Below are positions 1-6,316 of a stretch of DNA of 7,474 bases, piece after piece. A program made the translations under genes and the position numbers. This DNA comes from Hyphomicrobiales bacterium (GTDB taxonomy: Bacteria > Pseudomonadota > Alphaproteobacteria > Rhizobiales > OSC116). Location of the stretch: positions 1 through 7,474 of the forward strand of contig JABSRY010000106.1 of NCBI GenBank assembly GCA_013214985.1, written 5' to 3'. The stretch's first letter is position 1, and each line of letters opens with the position of its first letter. The notes below the pieces were generated by a model. It saw only the letters and a program-made list of their open reading frames with translations, searched no databases and was not told the DNA's origin.

Positions 1-487
1 AAGTGGCAGAGTTTTACTCCGCCCGCAGTAATAAAACATTACCGCCTCTGTGGACTAGTTTTGCATTGCCGTTTACATTCGCTAAGCGGACTAAATGTCA
101 AAACATTGCTTTGCACACAAGAACAATAATAAAATCGAGGGCTAGTAATAGAGATATTTCCAAAAACAGTACGAAATCTAGTTTTTGCAAAACCCTTCTT
201 GCGAAGTTTTCGATTACAACATAAACATATTGATCGTTCTGCAGAGAAGCTCTCAGCTTGAAGCGTTACAATAGTTTCCTGTAATTTTGCCATAATGGTT
301 TTGGCTTCAATTATAGATAAACCAAGCCTGTCCAATTGGTCATGGGGTTTACACAAAGTGATAATTTCATTGTCCTGAATGATACCGTCATCCGTCGTAA
401 TCTTTAAACAGATCTCAATTTGCATCATATTCTCCAATTTAGTTTTAATATTTTGTCAGAGAAAAAATCAAAACAATATTACCCTCC
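1..487 (-). mobile_element. Left part of an ISKra4-type insertion sequence, running off the window edge
   Basis: The stretch carries the start of an ISKra4-type transposase reading leftwards out of the window, so only the 5' end of the element is visible. The outer boundary is not proven. A plausible terminus lies in the AT-rich, gene-free gap between the transposase start (425) and the end of the recombinase gene (507), around 455-487, where the minus strand reads GGGTAATATTG and then a T-rich run. The opposite inverted repeat and any target-site duplication are outside the window, so neither can be checked. Confidence 0.5.
39..425 (-). pseudogene. ISKra4 family transposase, N-terminal part, probably frameshifted
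   Basis: This is the N-terminal region of a DDE transposase of the ISKra4 family (ISAzba1-like). The visible product is 128 residues against roughly 450-500 for a full enzyme. Family-like features are the N-terminal beta-strand region (MQIEICLKI), a Cys cluster CLCC at residues 67-70, the RTVFGNISITSPRFYYCSC block at about 85-103 and FSPL at 111-114. ATG at 425 is preferred over the upstream TTG at 437 because GGAG lies 6 bases before it and MQIE fits the family start. The frame ends early at a TAA (39-41), where the family normally continues into the catalytic domain. Family-like residues then seem to continue in other frames (LLLRAE, then KTLP), so I read this as a decayed copy. The rest lies beyond position 1. 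The frameshift alignment is by eye and uncertain; membership of the family is fairly secure. Confidence 0.65.
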
Positions 488-506
488 AAATTCTGTGTTT
501 ATGGAT

Positions 507-1097
507 TTACTTGGTTTTATAACTGCCTACTTTTACATTTTGATGACGTAAATAACTATATAATGTTGCTTTGCTAATATTCAGATTATCGGCTATTTCC
601 ATAACGCTTAAATCACCTTGAATATATAATGCTGCCGCAGCAATTGCCTTCTTGGTAGCAACTTCATTCAATCCTTTCGGCCGGCCACCAGTACGGCCAC
701 GAATACGCGCAGCAGTAAGACCCGCTTGCGTTCTTTCTATTATTAAATCACGTTCAAACTCAGCAAGAGATGCAAATATATTAAAAACCAGTCTTCCTTG
801 AGCGTTTGTAGTGTCAATAGGATCCTGTAAACTTTTTAATCCAACACCTTTTTCCATTAAAATATTAATGAGATCAACCAAATGCCTAAGTGAACGACCT
901 AAGCGATCTAATTTCCAAACAATAATCACATCGCCAGCACGAACTTTATGAATTAGCATTTCAAGAACGGGTCGATCTTTTTTGACACCACTAGCGACTT
1001 CTTGAAAAATCTCATCACAACCTTCTTTTTTAAGTTGATCAAGTTGTAAGTCTGGTTTTTGATCACTGGTCGAAACGCGGGTATAGCCAAAAATCAT
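507..1097 (-). CDS. Serine recombinase (resolvase/invertase, Pin/Tn3 type)
   Basis: A 196-residue site-specific serine recombinase, full length for the Tn3-resolvase/Pin-invertase family. The N-terminal catalytic domain (about 1-135) opens with GYTRVST, which holds the expected nucleophile Ser9 and the active-site Arg7. LDRLGRS at 63-69 supplies the arginine pair (Arg65, Arg68) that holds the scissile phosphate, and ERDLIIERTQAGL at 115-127 starts the long E helix. A GGRPKG hinge (137-142) leads to a C-terminal helix-turn-helix of the HTH_7 type (about 145-185). All catalytic residues are present, so it is probably active. Such enzymes resolve cointegrates or invert segments and sit on plasmids and transposons. 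It lies between an ISKra4 remnant and a pRiA4b-family gene, all co-oriented, as in mobilome debris. ATG at 1097 gives the family N-terminus, but no good Shine-Dalgarno sequence is adjacent; AGAAGGA is about 22 bases upstream. Confidence 0.93.
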   Translation of the reverse strand: MIFGYTRVSTSDQKPDLQLDQLKKEGCDEIFQEVASGVKKDRPVLEMLIHKVRAGDVIIVWKLDRLGRSLRHLVDLINILMEKGVGLKSLQDPIDTTNAQGRLVFNIFASLAEFERDLIIERTQAGLTAARIRGRTGGRPKGLNEVATKKAIAAAALYIQGDLSVMEIADNLNISKATLYSYLRHQNVKVGSYKTK

Positions 1098-1158
1098 AAA
1101 AAGTTTAACAAACTCGTTGTTCCTTCTAAAAATATACTTTGTTTTTATAGACCAGTTT

Positions 1159-1187
1159 TATATACTATGTTTATTGGAAGGTAGCAA
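1159..1187 (-). promoter_or_regulatory. Candidate sigma-70 promoter for the serine recombinase
   Basis: On the minus strand TTGCTA (1187-1182) is followed after 17 bases by TATATA (1164-1159), a reasonable -35/-10 pair about 60 bases upstream of the recombinase start. It lies in a 164-base gene-free gap (1098-1261) that would also be the natural place for a res-type crossover site. Three related AT-rich segments (AGTATATAAAA, GTCTATAAAAA, AGTATATTTTT) follow one another there and could be recombinase subsites. AT-rich DNA yields such matches easily, so this is tentative. Confidence 0.3.
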
Positions 1188-1261
1188 CATATATAAATAT
1201 TAGTGGCAGTTCAGAATAACGGTGGTTTTTTTAAACTTGGTTTCAAACAATATTCAAACCA

Positions 1262-1933
1262 TTACCACATTTGTTGATGCATCATAATTTCATGATCATT
1301 ATCTTTAAATGCCTGATTAATCTTCCTTCGTGAAAATTTATTATCCAAAAATGCCAATCTGGATTGACTGCGTTCTAAAGCCCGCTCAATATTCCAACGC
1401 TGATCCTCATCTTGAATATTCTCAAATGTATCCGTTCTAATTACTTCTTCAATAAAATCGGCAATAACCTCTGTATCTTGATAAGCATCATAACCAGTCG
1501 CTTCATCGCGGCGCATTAAAAATCCGTCAGGACCGCCACAATCTTCTGGTGGGCAGGCACCAGAGCCTCCGATACAAACAGGATAGTTTCTACGATTATC
1601 AATATTTAGATATTTCTCAATACGCAGTTCATGTTCCCACCAATCGCCCATATCATAAATATATGAAATTCGATCATTTACAGAAAGCTGAAAACTTTCA
1701 ATGGCCACTTCTGGCGAGCTAATGCAAAGATCGAATGATCCATAATGCACGCCATAGATATTATATTGATATAAATGATGCCCTTCCCAACCCATTGCGA
1801 CCTGAATAACACCATGTAATGATTTTAATGAAATTTTACTCGGTACCAAAATTCGTCGCCAAATCATGGGACTGATACCCAATAAACGGATTTTTAGTTG
1901 AATGACTGGTAAGGTCTGCACATGTTCTGACAT
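1262..1933 (-). CDS. pRiA4b ORF-3 family protein
   Basis: A 223-residue protein of the pRiA4b ORF-3-like family (named after an Agrobacterium Ri plasmid ORF; also the TnpR-like partner protein of IS1096). Its biochemical function is unknown. Diagnostic family blocks are visible: ISPMIWRRILVP at 20-31, SLHGVIQVAMGW at 38-49, YIYDMGDWWEHEL at 91-103, and the cysteine-bearing segment around 120-134 with ACPPEDCGG. The C-terminal part (about 175-223) is charged and helical-looking, with no recognised domain. There is no signal peptide or membrane segment, so it is probably cytosolic. ATG at 1933 is used because the same frame has a TAG just upstream; no strong Shine-Dalgarno precedes it. It is co-oriented with the serine recombinase 164 bases downstream and lies 133 bases past the end of the glycan operon, so I assign it to the mobilome block and not to sugar synthesis. 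Confidence 0.9.
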   Translation of the reverse strand: MSEHVQTLPVIQLKIRLLGISPMIWRRILVPSKISLKSLHGVIQVAMGWEGHHLYQYNIYGVHYGSFDLCISSPEVAIESFQLSVNDRISYIYDMGDWWEHELRIEKYLNIDNRRNYPVCIGGSGACPPEDCGGPDGFLMRRDEATGYDAYQDTEVIADFIEEVIRTDTFENIQDEDQRWNIERALERSQSRLAFLDNKFSRRKINQAFKDNDHEIMMHQQMW

Positions 1934-2066
1934 ACGCTATAAATGACACACCATTTAGCCCTAAACAATAAAAATATGCCCCACACTTTTTGGTACTCTC
2001 CTTTAGCTTGCCTGTCTTGTTGTTTTTCAGCTCATACAGCTTTTTTGGTTCAATGACTGCAGGCCA

Positions 2067-2756
2067 TTAACCCTTGCGAGACATTAAGAACTCGACATAA
2101 TCAAAATCAATCTTGGTGTCTATATCGACCGATGAAGCGATGTCCATAACATAAGCAAAAATATTTTTACTAATGAGCAGAGTTTCTTGCGCCAATAATT
2201 GTTTGACATTATAAATATATATGGCTCCATTTAGGCGGTAATAGGTTGGTAAGTCTTGGCTTCTGGTATTTGAAATTTCATCGGCAATGAAATTAGTCAT
2301 GCTGTGGTTTTTTGGCAAGACATTTGACCATAAAGGGCTGTGTTCAGTCTGACAAACGGAGATGATGGCATCGGCTTGCTTTTGCACCAAAAGTTCTATG
2401 GCTTGGCTGATATGTTGGCTGGTACGCAGGGGGGATGTCGGTTGCAGTAAAACAATATAATCAAACTTTGCGTAGTTTTCAATTGCATGTTTAATGGCAT
2501 CGAATGAGTTTGATGTATCGGTCGCCAATTCCACCGGGCGCTTGATTATGTCGGCGCCCGCGGCCTCAGAAATTTCTAACACCTCATCATCATCCGAGCT
2601 AACCAAAGTAGCATCAATATAATTACAATTGAGCGCTGCCACGATACTGTAATTGATCAACGGCTTGCCATTCAACGGTAAAACATTCTTGCGTGGAAGG
2701 CGTTTACTACCGCCACGAGCCAGGATGATGGCCAGTATCTTCTTATCTTTAATCAT
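2067..2756 (-). CDS. legF: CMP-nonulosonate cytidylyltransferase (CMP-legionaminate/NeuA-like synthetase)
   Basis: A 229-residue cytidylyltransferase that activates a nine-carbon keto acid with CTP, giving the CMP-sugar used by glycosyltransferases. The length is normal for bacterial NeuA/LegF/PseF single-domain enzymes. The CTP/Mg-binding signature is LARGGSKRLPRKN at 13-25. QPTSPLR (about residues 105-111), the YRLNGAIYIYN region near 172-182 and a C-terminal SSVDIDTKIDFDYVE segment (about 208-222) match the family's nucleotide and acceptor sites. The substrate is inferred from context: neighbouring PtmE- and LegG-like genes favour legionaminic acid over N-acetylneuraminic or pseudaminic acid. 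The gene follows ptmE after 12 bases, with AGGG 8 bases before the ATG. It is the last gene of the operon, and I see no convincing intrinsic terminator after it. The family is certain; the gene symbol is less so. Confidence 0.9.
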   Translation of the reverse strand: MIKDKKILAIILARGGSKRLPRKNVLPLNGKPLINYSIVAALNCNYIDATLVSSDDDEVLEISEAAGADIIKRPVELATDTSNSFDAIKHAIENYAKFDYIVLLQPTSPLRTSQHISQAIELLVQKQADAIISVCQTEHSPLWSNVLPKNHSMTNFIADEISNTRSQDLPTYYRLNGAIYIYNVKQLLAQETLLISKNIFAYVMDIASSVDIDTKIDFDYVEFLMSRKG

Positions 2757-2768
2757 CTCGCAATCCCT

Positions 2769-3818
2769 TTATAAGAATACACCTGAGTATTCATTATTGG
2801 CCTTTTCAAACTCTTCCAACCGACCAATGTCCAACCAATATTGTCTGATCGGGTAAGCCACGCATTTTCGTTTTTTTTCTATGGCCTTTTCGAACAAGGT
2901 AGGCATGTCGAAATAAGCGTCATGTGGTACTAGATCAAGCATTTTATGATGCAGAACATAAACACCTCCATTTACATAAAATTGTTGAATGGGCTTTTCT
3001 TCTATGCCAATAATTTGATTATCATCAACTTTAACCACACCATAAGGCACCTGATAGTCATATTCTCGCACGCCCATAGTGGCAGATGAATTGCCTAGTT
3101 GATGAAATTTAAACATATGATCAAAATTGACATTGGTCAAAAGATCACCATTCATCACAAAAAAATCTTTAGTTAAATGATCGCGCATAAGACCTAAGGC
3201 ACCTGCAGTGCCCATCCGTTTTTCTTCATAAATATACTCGATTGATACCCCATATTTTGTACCGTCGCCAAAATAATCGATTATGACTTCAGATTTATAA
3301 CTGACGCTCAGTAGAAATTGATGAAAGCCGTGTTTTATAAAACTCTCGATGATGGTCTGTAAGATAGGTCGGTCGCCCACTTGCAACATAGGTTTGGGAA
3401 TGTCATTAGTCAGTGGACGCAAACGGGTGCCCATGCCGCCGACCATTAACACGACTTTATTACTTTTTACTGTAACAATTTGTGGGGTGACGATGGGTTC
3501 AAAGCCCAATAATAAACCGTCTTTATTGACGACTGGGATTTCAACAATTCCATTGTCTTTGGCTCGTTGTATCATCAGGTGATTGTCTGAGCCTTGTTTA
3601 AATACGATGGGGTCATAATTAATAAGCTCCTTAACCACAGCGGATAACGATAAATTATTCAACAGGCCGCGCCGTATATCGCCATCGGTTAATGTGCCTA
3701 ATAATTTGTTACTGTCATCCATCACCAAAACAAATTTCTTAGCACCTTCATCAATGGCCTGCATGGCTTGTTTAATCGTATATTGTTGATTAATTATGAT
3801 GTTTTTATAGTTAGTCAC
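2769..3818 (-). CDS. ptmE: CBS-pair/sugar-1-phosphate nucleotidyltransferase (PtmE-like, probable glucosamine-1-P guanylyltransferase)
   Basis: A 349-residue two-part protein. Residues 1-115 form a tandem CBS module (EGAKKFVLVMDDSNKLLGTL near 24-43, DGDIRRGLL at 45-53, EIPVVNKDG at 93-101). Residues 121-349 form a RmlA-type nucleotidyltransferase. The second part has the phosphate-binding loop GGMGTRLRPLT (127-137), the KPM motif (142-144), the GTAGAL loop (203-208) and the metal-binding MNGDLL (222-227), with YWLDIG near the C-terminus. This architecture is that of Campylobacter PtmE, which makes GDP-GlcN at the start of the legionaminic acid route; CBS domains may sense a nucleotide. The start is GTG at 3818, whose GTGA overlaps the previous stop codon, with GAGG 7 bases upstream. 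Homologues with this layout exist in other glycan clusters, so the exact substrate is inferred. Confidence 0.88.
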   Translation of the reverse strand: MTNYKNIIINQQYTIKQAMQAIDEGAKKFVLVMDDSNKLLGTLTDGDIRRGLLNNLSLSAVVKELINYDPIVFKQGSDNHLMIQRAKDNGIVEIPVVNKDGLLLGFEPIVTPQIVTVKSNKVVLMVGGMGTRLRPLTNDIPKPMLQVGDRPILQTIIESFIKHGFHQFLLSVSYKSEVIIDYFGDGTKYGVSIEYIYEEKRMGTAGALGLMRDHLTKDFFVMNGDLLTNVNFDHMFKFHQLGNSSATMGVREYDYQVPYGVVKVDDNQIIGIEEKPIQQFYVNGGVYVLHHKMLDLVPHDAYFDMPTLFEKAIEKKRKCVAYPIRQYWLDIGRLEEFEKANNEYSGVFL

Positions 3819-4765
3819 AAAGCTACCTCTATTTTTTTTATCAGAAACTCAAACTCTTTATCTGTATAAGCCTCAAACAAGGGAATTGAAATGATATGTT
3901 GATTTATAGCTTTTTTATCATCGGCTGGCCAATGAACGGGCAGAAAAACATTCTGAGCGTACATAAATTTTTGAAAATCGTCACGGTTATTTAGACTGAT
4001 GACAAAAAACGAATATTCGCTAGGTATTTTGCCTAAATGATGTGGCCCAAAGAGATTTAACAGACGTTCGAAGCGTTGTTTGCGCAAGGTTTGAATTTGT
4101 TTTAAATCCTGAGTGAGCAAAGCAGCAGTGTCAGTGGCATCCATCCTATATATTTGAGTTTGCTCATCCAACATTTGTTCGGCTTGCTCAAGTTTTTGCA
4201 AATATTTTACTTCACTATGCTGGTTGTGGTGAATATACTGATACTTTATATGTTTGGCTTCGGCCTTTAATGACGCAAAAGGTGCGCTTTCGGCGCTAAT
4301 AAGGCTTGAGGCAATCGGCATATTGCTGACAGCCAAACTGCCCGAGGCCAGGTTGCTAATTTTGCGATAGCTGTTAAAGCCAAACCATTTTTTGGCGTTG
4401 TGCGGGTTGGTTATGTTGAACGAGAAAACGGCATCCTCAATCAATATTTTATCTTTAAGATCAATTGTAGAAATATCAGCTTCAACACCGAAATAATTGA
4501 TGATGTAAAGGCCGTCATAATCTTGTGCGTTAACTGAACTAGCATTTATCGAAAGGTCGTCATTTATAGAGTAAAAACTATATTCAACCTGTTCTTGTTT
4601 GAACACAATTTCGATAATTTCACACAAAAAGTTAGGCAATAGATAGGTTTTGTTTTTATGATCATGTGAGCGTAAAAACAAGCGTAATGACGAGCGACCA
4701 GAATCGGTAAAGTAGCTTTGTAAAGCCGATTTTTTAAATTCTAACTCGCCGCCAATGGGTCGCAT
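3815..4765 (-). CDS. Divergent DegT/DnrJ/EryC1/StrS-like PLP-fold protein
   Basis: A 316-residue protein that resembles the sugar aminotransferases of the DegT/DnrJ/EryC1/StrS family but is shorter (usual 360-400) and divergent. Visible marks are the N-terminal SGRSSLRLFLR (22-32), YLLPNFLCEI (41-50), an IEDAVFSF strand with Asp111 in the place of the PLP-nitrogen-binding Asp, SYRKISNLASGSLAVSN (132-148) with Lys135 as the likely PLP-lysine equivalent, LPVHWP (275-280), and a typical C-terminal IPLFEAYTDKEF. The usual GGG/GEGG loop after the lysine reads ASGS. A helical insert at about 183-240 looks coiled. It could be a working transaminase, an isomerase-like variant, or a structural paralogue. 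ATG at 4765 is chosen over TTG at 4777; neither has a clear Shine-Dalgarno, and the gene starts 16 bases after the deacetylase stop, so translation may depend on coupling. Confidence 0.72.
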   Translation of the reverse strand: MRPIGGELEFKKSALQSYFTDSGRSSLRLFLRSHDHKNKTYLLPNFLCEIIEIVFKQEQVEYSFYSINDDLSINASSVNAQDYDGLYIINYFGVEADISTIDLKDKILIEDAVFSFNITNPHNAKKWFGFNSYRKISNLASGSLAVSNMPIASSLISAESAPFASLKAEAKHIKYQYIHHNQHSEVKYLQKLEQAEQMLDEQTQIYRMDATDTAALLTQDLKQIQTLRKQRFERLLNLFGPHHLGKIPSEYSFFVISLNNRDDFQKFMYAQNVFLPVHWPADDKKAINQHIISIPLFEAYTDKEFEFLIKKIEVAL

Positions 4766-4781
4766 TCTGTATAGCAATCGT

Positions 4782-5438
4782 TTAGTTTATTTCTTTAAGT
4801 AGCATAAAGCTTTCGGCATATTCGCAGCCCGCTGTAGCGCCTCGATAGGTGGCGAGGGCTTCAATATTTCTTAAGCTACGAGGAAACGGATGTTCCGCAA
4901 TTTCACTTTTAAAAACTTTCATAATATCAAGCTTTTTGGCCAAATATGGACTAATATCAGTGAAGGTATTGGGGATAAAACTATCTTCTTTGGTGCTTAA
5001 GGCGAAATCTGTTTCACTGAGTGTCTCCATCATGTATATTTTTTCAATGAACGGGTATCTGAATGATTTTGTACATGCATATGCCGCTTCAAACATTTTT
5101 CTATGATCGGAATGCACATCACCTTTGAAAGGCAAATATAATATGTTTGGTTCGATGGAATTGATGACAGCCGAAACCTTTGACACCAGTTCAGACATTG
5201 TGTATTCATCAACATGAATGGTTCTTAGTTTGAGTTTAATCGTGCTGTCAAAATCATATAAATCTATAATTCGTTCAATTTCAGCTTCTCTGATTTTAAA
5301 AAACTCTTGCTCAGGGTCACTTTCGGTGCAAATCAGCCAATGGATTTCGTCACCATTGGCTTTGTGTTTTAGTAAGGTGCCGCCACAGCCGAGGGTCTCA
5401 TCATCGGGGTGTAGGGCAATGCATAAAATTTTATTCAT
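4782..5438 (-). CDS. PIG-L family N-deacetylase
   Basis: A 218-residue zinc-dependent deacetylase of the PIG-L/LmbE family, which removes N-acetyl groups from GlcNAc-type sugars and related compounds. The catalytic signature is ALHPDDETLGCGGTL at 8-22, giving zinc ligands His10 and Asp13 with Asp12 as the general base. The second signature, GDVHSDHR (106-113), provides the third ligand His112. Length is normal and no signal peptide is seen, so the enzyme is probably cytosolic and acts on a precursor. Its ATG overlaps the formyltransferase stop as ATGA, with GGGG 7 bases upstream. Sitting directly after a formyltransferase, it probably frees an amino group on the same sugar. Which acetyl group it removes cannot be read from the sequence. 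Confidence 0.9.
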   Translation of the reverse strand: MNKILCIALHPDDETLGCGGTLLKHKANGDEIHWLICTESDPEQEFFKIREAEIERIIDLYDFDSTIKLKLRTIHVDEYTMSELVSKVSAVINSIEPNILYLPFKGDVHSDHRKMFEAAYACTKSFRYPFIEKIYMMETLSETDFALSTKEDSFIPNTFTDISPYLAKKLDIMKVFKSEIAEHPFPRSLRNIEALATYRGATAGCEYAESFMLLKEIN

Positions 5439-6316
5439 AGATATTCCCCTTTTTTGGGTAATGTGGTGAAATTATGCTTTAGAAAGCGAATGGCTGAGTC
5501 GCCAGTTTTAATTGTAATTGTATTACCCTCTATATTTAATACTTTTCCGGCCTCTATGTTTTTATTTTGGTAAACAATAATTTCACTCTTCCATATAATT
5601 ATATTTTTGTCTTTATATACTAGATGTGCACCAACATATGGTTTTGTTAAAGCTCTTATTAAATTATATATAGATTGGCTCGATAATCTGAAATCAATTA
5701 CACCATCTTTTTGCCCTCTTTTTCGCCAAGTGTTTGCTTGCGATGAATCTTGAACAATGCGTTTATAGCTGCTATCGTTTAAAGTTGGAATGAACTTTTC
5801 AATTTGTAGAAGGCCCATTTCGGTTATTTTATCATACAAGTCTCGTGCATCATCTTGAGGGTCAATTGTAATCGCCTCTTGGGAAAGGATGTCACCACTA
5901 TCTGCGCCTTTGTCCATAAAGAAAAATGTTGATGCGGTTTTTTCTAAGCCTAGAGCGAGTGCCCAGATCACCGGGTGGCGTCCCCTATTTTGTGGCAATG
6001 CCGTGGGATGAAAACCAATAACCCCGATTGATGGTATGTTAAGTAACTCTTGCTTAATCAAATATGACCAACCAAAACAACATATTATATCTGGCTTTAG
6101 CGATTTTATCCAAGTGAGTGTGTCTGCTGAATTTATATTTTCGACATATTGATAAGGGATGTTATTTTCTTTGCATAATGGGGTTAGATCGGCAAAGTCT
6201 GAATTGAACGGCGATGCCTGTTTGATACAGGCCCCCACAACTTCGACATCCAAACCAATTATTTTTTTTAAAGCCAATAAAGAGAATTCTACCGATCCAA
6301 TGAAGAATATTTTCAT
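5435..6316 (-). CDS. Formyltransferase family protein (Fmt-like, probable sugar N-formyltransferase)
   Basis: A 293-residue protein of the 10-formyltetrahydrofolate-dependent formyltransferase family. The N-terminal Rossmann-like domain (about 1-180) holds GFHPTALPQNRGRHPVIWAL at 101-120 and MDKGADSGDIL at 134-144. The C-terminal domain (about 195-293) has the FMT_C pattern GVIDFRLSSQSIYNLIRALTKP. His103 and Asp139 are 36 residues apart, as His108 and Asp144 are in E. coli Fmt. The catalytic Asn of the N-x-H motif (Asn106 in Fmt) is replaced by Gly101. Being embedded in a glycan operon, it is unlikely to be the housekeeping Met-tRNA formyltransferase and more likely formylates a sugar amine, as VioF, FdtF or the ArnA N-domain do. 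Start ATG 6316 overlaps the epimerase stop (ATGA), with GAGG 7 bases upstream. The family is secure; the substrate is inferred. Confidence 0.87.
   Translation of the reverse strand: MKIFFIGSVEFSLLALKKIIGLDVEVVGACIKQASPFNSDFADLTPLCKENNIPYQYVENINSADTLTWIKSLKPDIICCFGWSYLIKQELLNIPSIGVIGFHPTALPQNRGRHPVIWALALGLEKTASTFFFMDKGADSGDILSQEAITIDPQDDARDLYDKITEMGLLQIEKFIPTLNDSSYKRIVQDSSQANTWRKRGQKDGVIDFRLSSQSIYNLIRALTKPYVGAHLVYKDKNIIIWKSEIIVYQNKNIEAGKVLNIEGNTITIKTGDSAIRFLKHNFTTLPKKGEYL

Noticed and set aside
1956..2004. AAAGGAG followed by GTG upstream of the pRiA4b gene as an alternative, longer start
   Set aside because: The GTG is in a different frame from the pRiA4b protein, whose own frame has a TAG just upstream of ATG 1933.
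1936..2064. Minus-strand frame of over 40 codons between legF and the pRiA4b gene (contains VIEPKKLYELKNNKTGK)
   Set aside because: It has no convincing start codon with a binding site, resembles nothing I recognise, and an open frame of this size is not rare by chance.
2047..2072. Dyad GGTT-C-AATG ... CATT-AACC at the end of legF as an intrinsic terminator
   Set aside because: In the direction of transcription (minus strand) it is followed by an A-run, not a T-run, and the stem is only 4 plus 4 pairs around a bulge.
2653..3582. Plus-strand frames within the legF and ptmE region
   Set aside because: They are antisense shadows of well-conserved minus-strand enzymes and encode no recognisable domain.
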